From Takakia lepidozioides (Eukaryota; Streptophyta; Takakiopsida; Takakiales; Takakiaceae), in the NCBI GenBank assembly GCA_030704615.1, contig CM060733.1:31620001-31684000 (forward strand): 64,000 bases of DNA, given 5' to 3'. Below the pieces are notes generated by a model. The model did no database searches, was not told the DNA's origin, and saw only the letters and a program-made list of their open reading frames with translations. The position numbers were made by a program, and so were the translations under genes. This document shows positions 48,509 through 58,480 of the stretch, in pieces. Each line of letters starts with the position of its first letter. Within the stretch, counting starts at the first letter, position 1.

Positions 48509-48733
48509 TTAAAAAAAAATTGGACGCTCCGTACACTCAACAGCTTTGTGCTCGTGTTCATGGCACAAGAAACACAAACCTTTACGCTTGTGTTCTTGCA
48601 GGTTTATTGGAGCCGCAAGGAGGTCTATTGATTTAAGGTGTGGGAGGTGTTGTTGTTTCAGTTTCCTGTGTTTGGATCCTCCTCCCACACATGCATGTTG
48701 TTCTTTGAAACTGAGTTCCGGAGGGGCTCCCAT
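48509..48733 (-). pseudogene. Retrotransposon gag zinc-knuckle fragment
   Basis: The minus frame encodes HKRKGLCFLCHEHEHKAVEC, a perfect C-x2-C-x4-H-x4-C knuckle with the basic lead-in typical of Ty3/gypsy gag. No protease or reverse transcriptase follows, so it is an isolated remnant. Confidence 0.75.
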
Positions 48734-48764
48734 AGGCGGTCTCTATGTGGTTTGATCCCCCACC

Positions 48765-50010
48765 TTGTTACACCGTTTAAATCTTTTCCAACTCCCTTTC
48801 TTTGCTAGTGATTGCCAAGGAATAGATGATCTAGGCTTGAATTCTGTCGTCCCACCAGCAAAATTCGTTGAATATTGTGCCCTCATTTCAATCTCAAAAT
48901 TACATGTCAACCGATATGCTTATGTCTCGGTACGGGGATTATGGGCTTTAACCTTGTATTTGAGAGAGTCACTCAGGCTAGAAGCACACACCAGAACGAG
49001 TTATCTGTGGCTTCACCCCTGAGCTTCTTATATAGTTCTAGCTAGGCTAAAAGCAATCACTAAGACTTGCCTTTAAGACCTACTTTTACTATAGCTCTTG
49101 CTAACTGGTTCACAGTTCCAGTTTGAGATTCGTTGGCACCTAACAGTTTGTTCTGGCCGATCAACTGGAGACTTGCAACAGCAGTCGAAATTAGCAATCA
49201 AAATGAACTTGCCTGATGAATGATTTCTCAAAGAAATGGAGACTCGAACTAAAAACAAATTTGGAAGAGGATTAAAGTCACCGAGAAATTTTTTCCGTCA
49301 ACTGAATAAATCACTTCGAACCCGTTGGCGGCCTGCAGCAACATCGGTGCATATCTGTCCACATACATGAAACAGTTATCGCCACTTAAAAAATGCGATT
49401 AAAGTACTAGTCGAAATTAGCAGTCAAAATGAGCTTGTCTCTTTCGAAACTAACAACATAATTAGACAGTCATATTCAAATGATTTCTCAAAGACATGGA
49501 GACACCGTTCGAACTTTAAAATCATTGGAAGAGGATAAAGTCGCCGAGAAAATTACATCAACTGAACAGACTTCAAACCCGTCGGCTTATATGGTTAGTC
49601 CGCATACATGAAACAGTTATCCCCAAATGTGTAGAAATGCCATGTGCATCATCAGCCCAGCTGACTGCCCATGTCACAGACTGGAAACAAGTTCCGGGAA
49701 GTTGTCTGGGTAACTTCATTTTAATCACGAGTAGCTAAGAGATGTCTGAAGAGAAGAGAGACCTTTAATGAATAAACCACTCTTTCTAAAGTTTGTGGCA
49801 GCTCTCTTTATGTAGTAGACTGTGGTGGCTCAGATAAAGAGACAGAAAGAGGCTTCATAACATTTGGACTCGGAAAGCTCAAGAGCTCATGGGATAGAAG
49901 GTCCAGAGGACCCAAGGGATAGAGAGCAATAGGAAACGGTTTCGAAAGAGCCATAGAACTATAGAACTACTTCAAGGAAAGAAAGAATCATTCAAACTTT
50001 GGGAAGTGGG
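48765..50010. other. No gene recognised
   Basis: Short frames only (85 codons at 48765-49022, plus). Two similar segments, ATGATTTCTCAAAGAAATGG near 49218 and ATGATTTCTCAAAGACATGG near 49479, are parts of a duplicated block of about 200 bases with AGTCGAAATTAGCA in each. A decayed LINE-like tail lies near 49850-49910. Confidence 0.45.
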
Positions 50011-50014
50011 ACCA

Positions 50015-50185
50015 GAGAGAAATGAAATGAAATGAAATGGTGTTTTATAACGTCCGCGGAAAGCACATAGAGCTTATGGGACAAAATGAAGAAAACATGA
50101 GAGAGGAAACAAAACCAAAACCCAAGAATGAGAACTAATGTTCTAGTGATTGTCTAAGGGTGAAGGCCTCGTGCAGGTAAGCTGC
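50015..50185 (-). repeat. LINE tail (ATTTC family), minus orientation
   Basis: GAAATGAAATGAAATGGTGT, TTTATAACGTCCGCGGAAAG and GCTTATGGGACAAAATG are the reverse complement of the family terminus. The copy ends near the CHX-like exon. Confidence 0.85.
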
Positions 50186-50217
50186 CAGAGAGAGAAAGTG
50201 TAGGAGCGAGTACTCAC

Positions 50218-50390
50218 CCCTTTAGAGAGGCCAATCTTGAGGACAATGGGTTCCACCATACCTTTTGTGTTCATGAGGAAGCCAAGTGCTATAGACTTGC
50301 GCAGGTCCAGGCCAAATGCCTTGGTGACAACCACAGTACCCAGGACTTTGCCTAGGCATGCAGTCCCTATCATCCTCGCCAATATCCGAA
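50218..50390 (-). pseudogene. Isolated exon of a plant cation/H+ exchanger (CHX type)
   Basis: Encodes IGTACLGKVLGTVVVTKAFG and then IALGFLMNTKGMVEPIVLKI, matching the conserved membrane segments of plant CHX/CPA2 antiporters (the family signature is close to LALGFLMNTKGLVELIVLNIG). It is bounded by an acceptor (GGGTCCAG at 50391) and a donor (GTGAGT at 50217), so it looks like a real exon. No other CHX exon is visible on either side, and a LINE tail abuts its downstream side. It is therefore a gene fragment, or part of a gene with exons I could not detect. Note Pro in place of the usual Leu in the VELIVL block. Confidence 0.7.
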
Positions 50391-50524
50391 CTGGACCCCT
50401 CACCCAAGACCCTTGTGTATTCAAGGATTACAGATTCAACTCTCAGCCCGTCTCAGGGTTAAAAAGAAAGACAAACCGATTTGACTACATCCATTGGCAG
50501 CTCAAAGGGCCTTTGAGAAAGAGA

Positions 50525-50640
50525 AATAGAATGAAACGAAATGAAATGGTACTTTATAAGAGAGAGAAGAGATAGAAAGAGAGAGAGATAAGAACTTTAT
50601 GGGTCAGCTGGAGCTCAAAGAGCTTATGGGATAGGCCACA
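50525..50640 (-). repeat. Diverged LINE tail (ATTTC family)
   Basis: GAAACGAAATGAAATGGTAC, then TTTATAAGAG, then CAAAGAGCTTATGGGATAGG is a decayed reverse copy of the family terminus with an AGAGA insert. Confidence 0.7.
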
Positions 50641-50929
50641 AACGAAGTAAATGACTAAAGAAACACCAGGCACAATTGTTGAGTGCCCAGTGAGTTCATA
50701 GTAAGCATTTATGTCTTCACAGACAACATTATCTCCAGAATATACACAGTGGGAGCAAAAGAAATGATACTTATCTGTTTCCCATTCCTACATTGTATAG
50801 CATAGAAAGTGAAGATTAAGAAAGAAACTTGAAATTAGAACACAATCACAAATAGAGGAGAGAATGATTGGAGCCATAATGTCAATGTGAAATTTTATAG
50901 GGACACATCAGCCACACATTGTCAATGAG

Positions 50930-51678
50930 AGATGACACAAGGGCTCATACCAGCACTACTACTGTTGATTGCATAAATATAATATCAAGTAAGGTGCTCT
51001 TGCCACTACTTTGTAGCCCCACTACACTAAACACAAAAGTTGTGGCCTTATGTCTCAAAGACTCAAGCAGAGCTTTGTCTAGCTCCACCAAGATCGTATC
51101 CGGAGTTTGCAAAACATTTCTACATCTCCATCAAGAATTTCCAAGGGAAAGCCATCTAACAAGTGGATGGCGGCCAATTTTGGCAGGTGTCTTTGCTTGA
51201 GTGGATCTGCAACAAAGATGTGGCTCAACTCTCGCCAATGATGCTCCAAGCGAAGGATTTTTCCCACATACCCTGAAATAGCTTCATAGTATTCCTTCTT
51301 GCACTCAAAGCTTGTTGGTCGTTCCAAGCATCCACCTACTTCCCAGCCTTTTCAAGCATCATTTGGCTTCTTTTCACAGTTGAACTCTGCAGCTGCAAAT
51401 TTTTCTCTGTTTGGTTTGCTTTCAACATTAGTGACTCAAAATACTACTCTGCCTCTATTGCATAGCTCTTTTGTAGACAGCATATCCTTGGCATTCCCCA
51501 ACTGGATTAATGCGTCTACGATGGTCTCGATATCAGGGTTGGGATCAATCAAGGGATGCAGGGGCTCAGAGTGATTGAAGCACATGTTCCTAAGGTGCAA
51601 CATTCTCTCTATTAACCTTTTCCTTTTATATAGAGGTATTCGACCATTTTGCCATCTATGTCGTTGAATGACCCCCAT
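50930..51678 (-). pseudogene. Very large GTPase (GVIN1/VLIG-like) fragment
   Basis: One minus frame from 51678 to 51079 encodes NPDIETIVDALIQLGNA, then after two in-frame stops (near 51433 and 51340) RLEHHWRELSHIFV and AIHLLDGFPLEILDGDVE. After a one-base shift it reads TILVELDKALLESLRHK and FSVVGLQSSGKSTLLD. The GFPLE(I/L)xDGD block followed closely by a GLQSSGKST P-loop is characteristic of the interferon-induced very large GTPase family, which also has members in algae and non-seed plants. The G domain then ends abruptly at 50930. With stops and a shift it is a pseudogene. Dynamin-type GTPases share the QSSGKS loop but not the DGD block. Confidence 0.65.
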
Positions 51679-51689
51679 ATCGTTTCAAC

Positions 51690-52384
51690 GGTACTCTGGT
51701 TTATGCCATTCTTTGAGAGACTAACCTCCCAATGGAACTCATAATATATGATCAGTCATCCCGGGTGTTGGGACAAACACAATGTAGAAACAATAAAGCT
51801 AGCACTACATTTGACTATCTAACAAGGAGGAAAGCTCGGCTTAAGTACTATACTGCAGAGGGAAGTGAAGTAATTAGAGGGTCAGTGTCAACTAATGACT
51901 GTTACTGGCGGCTTGATTAAATTTACGAAGAGAGCCATCTAGTAATTAATCCTGCTGAACCAGAGCCTTCTAGTGATAATACTACTGGCAATAGACAATC
52001 TGTCATCTACCAGGGTATGGTGTCCCACGATGAGAGTGGACTGTACCAACACCCCCTCTCATTCTCATAAGGTCCTCCCTCTTTCAAACAGTAACTCTAG
52101 CCATGGCAGCTTAACTTATCAATCCTCTTGAAAGAATGAAATCTTCGATACTCTCAAGGCTTGTCCAAAATCTTTGGCACGGCCACCACCAGTAGCACTT
52201 GAACCTTCAGTAGCCTTTCTTCCGATGGACGTTCTATTCCCGATGCTGGCTTAGGATGAGATCTATTGTGACATAGAGGCTTATCCTGAGTGGTACAAGT
52301 TGTAAAGGAAAGTGCTACAGACTTTTCAACAGAGGTCAAATATCCACTTTCTTACAAGAGACAGAAGAGCTATGGATAGATCAG
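51690..52384. other. No gene recognised; flank of copia debris
   Basis: A 62-codon plus frame at 51732-51920 and a stretch encoding EPSSDNTTGNRQSV around 51960 resemble the low-complexity linker between integrase and reverse transcriptase of copia elements, but this is weak. Confidence 0.3.
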
Positions 52385-52887
52385 TTAGTTTTTAAGAAGT
52401 GGAGACCTATTTTGTAGATCCACTACTTGTTGAATCAGGCCAAGGGCTTCTCTAAAATAATGTGTAAATTTCTGTTTCCCTAAAGGCTTAGTAAAAATGT
52501 CTACAAGTTGATTTTTGGAGGAAATATGGTCTAGATCTATTTTCCCACTTAATACATTCTCTCTAATAAAGTGGTAAAGGATTTTTGTATGTTTTGTCCT
52601 TGCATGAAAGACTGGGTTGTTTGCCATTTTGATTGCACTGGAATTATCGCACCAGATATGTGTCACCTTACCAATGAGTAGACCCAACTTGTGAGTTAGA
52701 GTTTGTAGCCAAACTGACTCTTGGGCTCCTTCCGTAACAGCTCGATACTCTCTGCTTCAGTCGAGGTTGAAAGAAATTGCCAGATGTCGCTTGCTTGACC
52801 AGGAGATAGGTGACCCACCAAGTCGAAAGACGTACCCTGCAGTAGACCTTCTAGTTTCTCATGCCCAGTCAGCATCCACAAACCCAT
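52385..52887 (-). pseudogene. Ty1/copia RNase H fragment
   Basis: The minus strand encodes GFVDADWA, a stop, RRSTAGYVFRLGG and SWSSKRHLAISF, then in a second frame THIWCDNSSAIKMANNPVFH, RTKHTKILYHFIRE and VDIFTKPLGKQKF. This is the complete C-terminal signature of copia reverse transcriptase/RNase H, broken by one stop and a shift. Orientation is opposite to the reverse transcriptase parts that follow. Confidence 0.9.
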
Positions 52888-52963
52888 CTAATTCAATTTT
52901 CCCATCACATAGAACAGTAATCCGTAGTCCACCATCCCCTTTAGATATCTAAATATCTTTCAT

Positions 52964-53620
52964 GTGAGGCTTCTATGGTTCAGCCATCTATCTCATCTTG
53001 ATGTGAAGACAACATTCTTGAACGGGAACCTAAAGGAGGAGGTCTACATGTTGCAGCCTCAAGGATTTGTGGTACAAGGGAATGAAGACAAGGTTTGTAA
53101 ATTGCTTAAGGTGTTCTATGGACTAGAACAGGCTCCGACTAGAGCTTGGTACGAGGTGAGCAAGGAGCAGGGGCTGAAACGAAGTAACGCTGACCACAAC
53201 CTCTACTACATGCAGGAGGAAGATAAGTTGATCATTCTGATTATTTATGTTGATGACTTATTGTTGACATGAAATCATGAGGAGAAAATCAATTGGTTGA
53301 CCCAATAACTTGTGAGAACGTTTAATATGTCTCAGCTGGGTACACTCGAACTCTACCTCCACATTGAATTTCTCTCTTTTCAGAATGGAATCTTCATGAC
53401 CCAAAGAGGCTATATTCAATCAATGTTGAAAGAGCTGGGCTTGAGTGAATGCAACACAAGTCCAACACCAATGGCTGGAGAACTGTAAGCTTGTCTCAAA
53501 CACGGGAGAGGAATTGGCAATGCACCCCTCTATCAGAAAATGGTGGGGAAGTTGATATATCTAACAAACACACGCCCAAATATTTGCTTTGCTATTGGTG
53601 TTGTCAACAAGTCTGTGGAA
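52964..53620 (+). pseudogene. Ty1/copia reverse transcriptase, C-terminal half
   Basis: Encodes HLDVKTTFLNGNLKEEVYML, QPQGFV, YGLEQAPTRAW and IIYVDDLLLT, the copia active-site YVDD, and after a stop the QRGYIQSMLKELGLSECN region. The N-terminal half is not upstream but 0.9 kb downstream (see next entry), so the element has been rearranged. Confidence 0.9.
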
Positions 53621-53929
53621 CCATCGGATTCCCTCTCGCGTGACCGTTACACAAATGTCATTCCCTCATTAGTGCACCTGCCAGCCATTATGGGACAGCT
53701 GTTCGTCTGCAATGTAGTTTTCAAAGCTTCACGTGTGTCACCCTAAATGAACCATGTGTCGTTTTTTTGAAGGGTTTCATTAATTGAATGTAACAACGTC
53801 AGTAAATTAGGAATAAAAAATTAGTTGGTTTGACTGCTCCTAGGCAATTTTCTGGAATATGCATATGTTGAAAACATGGGGCCATCTGGCGCACAAAAGT
53901 TGTTGCCATCTCAAATAGTGAAGAACCTG

Positions 53930-54265
53930 TCAACTTTCAAGAAGCTACTCGCGATCACAATTATTGCAAGGCGATGCAGGAAGAGATGGATTCTATTAAA
54001 GAAAACAGAACTTGGGAACTTGTGGATTTGCCTCCATGGAAGCGGCCCATTTCTTGTAAATGGATATACAAGGAGAAGAAAGTTGCAGATGGTGCTCATG
54101 TCAAGCACAAGGCTCGACTGGTAGCACAAGGCTCGACTGGTGGCACGCGGCTACGAGCAAAGGGAGGGAATAGATTGCGTTGAGACGTTTGCACCAGTGG
54201 TCAAATGGGGGACCTTACGTATTGTGGTTGCTCTTGCCGCAAAGAACAAATGGAACATTCTTACG
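53930..54265 (+). pseudogene. Ty1/copia reverse transcriptase, N-terminal half, with a small tandem duplication
   Basis: Encodes AMQEEMDSIKENRTWELVDL, KWIYKEKK, KARLVA and, in the next frame, [20 protein letters not shown]. The frame is broken by a short direct duplication (AGGCTCGACTGGTAGCAC / AGGCTCGACTGGTGGCAC at 54111-54146). It ends at the beginning of the palindrome array. Confidence 0.9.
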
Positions 54266-54277
54266 AGTCAACAGAAA

Positions 54278-55453
54278 GTGATGGTCGGTACCAACCATCA
54301 CAATGTAGTCACAGTGATTTTGCTTTGCAGCACTCTGTTTCTTGTGGGCTACAGTAGTGGATTGTGATTGTGGGCACCGCCAATCGCTGTTCTTTTATCA
54401 ATTGCCAAATCTTTCATGTGTGAACAATCTGAATTCCACATTCTTTGTGCCAGATGTAAGTGATGGTCGGTACCGACCATCACTATGAAGTCATATTGAT
54501 TTGCTTTGCATTCCTCTGTTTCAGGTTTTCCAGAGTAGTTGTTTGTGATTGGTGGTACCGCCAATCACTGTTTTTTGAGACCATACTGTACTTGCATGTG
54601 TAAAAAATTTGCATTGCACATTCTTATGAGACAAGAGATAGTGATGGTCTATAACGACCATCACAATGGAGTCATACTGATTTTCTTTGCAGCACTCTAT
54701 TTCTTGTTTTGTGCAGCAGTGAGAAGTGATTGTCGGTACTGCCAATCGCTTTCATTTGAAAACTTAGATTTTTCTCCATTTAGACAATTTGCATTCCACG
54801 TTCTTTCTGATACAAAAGAAAGTGATTGTCGGTGCCGAAAATCACTATGAGGTCATATTGATTTGCACCAAACTCATCTTATCAGTTTTTCTAGGGTAGA
54901 TGTTTCTGATTGTCGTTACCACCATTCGCTGCTCCTTGAGACCTTACTGTACCTGCATGCGTAGAAAGAGAGTGTACCGACCATCACTATGCAGTCATAG
55001 TGATTTGGTTTGCATTCGTTTGTTTCAGGTTTGCTAGAGCAGATGGTTGTGATTGTCGGTACCGCCAATCACTGTTATTTGAGACCTTACTACACCTGCA
55101 TGCGTAAAAAAAATATGCGTTGCAGATGATTATGAGACTAGACAGACTGATGGTCAATACCGACCATCACTATGCAGTCATAGTGATTTGGTTTGCCAAA
55201 TTCTGTTTATTGTTTGCTACAGATACTGTTTGTGATTGTCGGTACCACCAATCGGTTTTCCATGAAAACTTAGAGTACTTTCAGTTGTAAACAAGCTGCA
55301 TTCAACATTTTTATCACTTTGAAGTCATTGTGATTTGCCACACATTCCCCCACATCGCTCCTCTCCACTAACAAATTGTTTTGCCTGTGTAAGCAAACTA
55401 CATCGCACATTATTTTGAAACATTATACTGTGATTGTCGGTGCCGACCATCAC
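54278..55453. repeat. Tandem array (~181-bp period) with two near-palindromes per unit
   Basis: Type A palindrome (half-site GTGATGGTCGGTAC) starts at 54278, 54460, 54641, 54822, about 54967 (left half lost), 55147 and 55430. Type B (half-site GTGATTGTCGGTAC, second half GCCAATCACT) starts at 54364, 54545, 54726, 54906, 55049 and 55232. Spacings are 180-183 bases, except one shortened unit (about 143) and a longer last interval. The A site at 54460 is a perfect 24-base palindrome centred on GGTACC. Between palindromes other words recur, for example GTCATATTGATTTGCTTTGC, TTGAGACC.TACTGTAC and TGCATG.GTA. No coding sequence. Confidence 0.95.
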
Positions 55454-55479
55454 TATTTGCACATATCTGACTGTCTGAT

Positions 55480-57235
55480 TGGCATGGCCTTGTGCAAAAA
55501 ACTATGAAGACCAAGCTGACAGGAACAGAGGCAAAAGGTTTTGGAGATGAGGACGACTCTGCGAAGAGTTCGGAGAATAGCGAAGACATCGATGAACCTG
55601 AAGTACACTACCTTGACAAGGTGAAAGAACTCATGTCATTCCAGAAGGTAAACTCCCAGGAGGTTATTAGGGACATGATCACCTCTGGAGGACGTCTTGA
55701 CATCCCTCTCTGCCGGATGATATCTATGTAGGCCTGTTGTGCGTCCTCCACTTTCCCATGACATTACAAAGTTGGAAACTGATTTCGTGCATGGATACAC
55801 ACTTGATGCACAAGTTTTTTACATGTCACTGACGGATACAAAAGGGAAAAGCACATTAGTGTCTCCGGAGATCACCGACACCTGGGATGACTGCTGGAAA
55901 GATGTTAAAGAGGAGTTCGAGCTGGGCCTGATGATGGGAAATAACACCCAACAATTTTGCAACCACATGTTCTATGTTTGGGACGACAACCATCGTTTGC
56001 TGGCATGGATGGGATACATTCAGAAAACATCATTCAAAAGACAAAGACAAGCATGTTGCTATGTAGGCAATGGTTCTGGATCCTGGAAACAACATCGCGA
56101 GGCTTTTTACAGTTATGCACAACGGGAACAAGTAAGTCATCCTAGAGATTCCATTGTCTCTTGAATGTCTTGTTCATCCCACCAAAAATTGATGTTTACC
56201 AATGCATTGTTTTTACTCGTTTTGCAGATCGACAGAGAAATCGCATGTGACAACTAGCTTGGTCCACACACTTTTCCGAATTCAGAGAATTGGTCTGATG
56301 AAGCTGGATGATTTTTCGCTTAGTACTCCATCCTGATGTAATCCAGAAGTGCGAAACAGGAAGAGCTGCAGGCACTTGGTATTCTTTGACTCGAGAGGCG
56401 TTTCTGGACTACATGTATGCGGTAAGGCCGAACCTATACTCACTTGTCTTTTTCAAAACATTTTTCTAATTCATTTTTTCTTATCCCTACTTTGATATAT
56501 GCAGCAAGAACTGGAGGCCGCTCTGGAGGGGAATCCGAATATTACTGCACTACAACAGAAGAACTTAGGACATCAAAGGTGTGGAGGCAACAATAAAGAA
56601 AGAGTATGAAATCCGGAGAACGAAACTGATGTCCGTCTTCTTGAAGCAACTTAGAATAGTGGATCTCGGCCTTGGGGAGGAGTTTCTTCTGCATATCAAA
56701 GCTCACTATGACAAACATGTGCACCCGGAGACGCAGCAGGAGAAATTGCACCGGCTGGCTATCTCAATGGTTGACCCCCAGACCAAAATTAGATGGCTGG
56801 AGATTTGGAACTCAGATCAGACAGTGAAGGATTTGAATCAATTTCCTAAAAGCACAATCCATCCTGACACAAAGGTGGAGGGAATCAGTGACATTGTGTT
56901 TGACAACTGGCTTCACAAGGCCACATTTTGGAGTCAGATGTGTATTTAATGAAGTTCCATCTTTCGTGACTTCATGAATCTAATGACTTTCTTATTTGGA
57001 AAACTGATAGATGTACCCTTTGCAGCTGGAGAAGCACGCCATTTTTGTGCTCGAGCAGAATTTGAAGGACTTGAATATTTCCATTGTTTCCCCGCCTCAA
57101 ATGACATTGGAGGCATACATCAGGAAGTGGAGAGGTCCCACTTGGCGATATTATTTTTTCCAAGAGTTTTCGAAGGATGGTAACATATTGCGGTCCAACG
57201 ATTTTGATAGTCAGGTTGGGGAGAGTGGGCCATGA
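55480..57235 (+). pseudogene. Unrecognised multi-exon protein, frameshifted
   Basis: Plus-strand pieces with protein-like composition: 55492-55731 (acidic, EDIDEPEVHYLDKVKELM); 55739-56131 (WDDCWKDVKEEFELGLMMG and MFYVWDDNHRLLAWMGYI, ending at a GTAAGT donor); about 56331-56422 (GTWYSLTREAFLDYMYA, donor GTAAGG); 56507-56949 (RTKLMSVFLKQLRIVDLGLG, MVDPQTKIRWLEIWNSD); and 57025-57234 (EKHAIFVLEQNLKDLNIS, WRGPTWRYYFFQ). Intron-like GT...AG intervals separate some pieces, but frameshifts near 55730 and 56575 and stops near 56258 break others. I recognise no domain. It lies between the two palindrome arrays and may be part of the same mobile element. Confidence 0.5.
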
Positions 57236-57289
57236 TGCGAGTTGTGTGCAGGTGCAATGTCCAACTGGAAATTGTGTTGTCTCTTGTGA

Positions 57290-57612
57290 GAAATCCTTAG
57301 GCTTTGTTAGCAGTGTTCTTCACTGATAGGAAGTGAATGTCGATGCCGACATTCACTTCCATTGCTGTGAGTTTCTACAGATAGAGATTTCATTCACATT
57401 TATTATGGAACTTAGGTTGTGTTGGCAGTGTTCTTGACAAGAATTTGGTGAATGTCGGTGCCGACCATCACATCCAGAGCTGTTGTGAGCTTCTATAGAG
57501 AGAGATTTCTTGTACGTTTTGTAGGGCACATTGGCACTTAGGCAGTGTTATTCACATGAATGTTTTGAATGTCGGTGCCGACGTTCACTTTGAGTGTTGT
57601 GGGCTTCTACAG
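57290..57612. repeat. Second palindrome array, ~116-bp period
   Basis: Three units, with palindromes at 57333 (AGTGAATGTCGATG / CCGACATTCACT), 57448 (GTGAATGTCGGTG / CCGACCATCAC) and 57566 (TGAATGTCGGTG / CCGACGTTCA). Spacings are 115 and 118. Each unit also has GTTGGCAGTGTTCTT before the palindrome and TTCTACAGA.AGAGATT after it. The palindrome core is the same TGTCGGTxCCGAC as in the first array. A degenerate further copy is at 57780. Confidence 0.92.
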
Positions 57613-57892
57613 AGAGAGATTGCTGGGTAGTGAAATTTCCATGCAGAACACACAGGAAAACAAGTGGTTTGTAAATTGTAACCTCATTTTCTTGGTCGAT
57701 TATTTCATTCTGTAGTACTGCTGTCTGGATCCAGTGTACTGGTTTGCATATCCATGAAACGTACTCTCTTTCATGAATGTGATTGTCGTCACCGACACTT
57801 AGAAATGACTTCTTTCTGACTTCACGCTTTGGTGGGTTGTTGTTTCACGGTTCACAGGTACACAAAATATGTGCTTATGGATGAAAATCACC

Positions 57893-58165
57893 TCAGCGGT
57901 ATCCCTGATTAACGGGATTGTAAAACCATATCTGCGGTTGAGGACTTTCGAATGGCCTGTACAATCCCAGGAGAACCCATGGGTCTCGAGCTTCACAAGC
58001 CCGAGAGTAGGCATCCATAAAAGTCTGGGAAAGTAACATTTCGTCCCAGTTCTTATGCACACATCGGAATCTGCAGAAACTGTCGGGCGGCAACCAAGCA
58101 AATACCCTCTCCCTCAATTCATCGGGCAGCGTGCCCCACCGATTTGGATCCAACTCTTCGGACAT
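57893..58165 (-). pseudogene. F-box protein N-terminus, truncated
   Basis: From an ATG at 58165 the minus strand encodes WGTLPDELRERVFAWLPPDS, FCRFRCVHKNWDEMLLS, a clear F-box (Skp1-binding) domain at residues 10-55. It is followed by PWVLLGLYRP and IWFYNPVNQGYR, the usual beginning of the substrate-binding repeat region in plant F-box proteins. A stop at 57893 ends it after 90 residues instead of the usual 350-450, and I see no continuation. It is antisense to the flanking plus-strand fragments, consistent with a captured or duplicated gene piece. It could still be expressed as a short protein. Confidence 0.75.
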
Positions 58166-58480
58166 TGTCTCAGTCCGAATTCTTGTAGCATTCGCCTGAA
58201 TTCAGGCCTCCAGCCTCAATATTCTCACAAAGCACAACCACAACCACGCACAATTTAGGGTTCGGAATATAGATTTGTTGATTGCCTGTTTGAAACTGGC
58301 ACTGGTATTTAATGATGGAAATCTCCCAGGCATTTGTTGTACCCACATGTGGTCGGATCCTGACAACGATCCAACCATGTACAATGCAGGGATATTGAGG
58401 AACAGGAGTCCTGCACACTTCAGGGACTGTGGTTCGTACCTAGACTGCCCTCCTAAGCACACGACGTTTCAAGAGTAGCA

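Noticed and set aside
54278-55453. CRISPR array
   Set aside because: Regularly spaced palindromes suggested it, but the spacers are themselves repeated, the unit is 181 bases, and the genome is eukaryotic.
54278-55453. MicroRNA precursor hairpins
   Set aside because: Arms are only about 11-12 bases with no loop; miRNA stems need about 20 paired bases and a loop.
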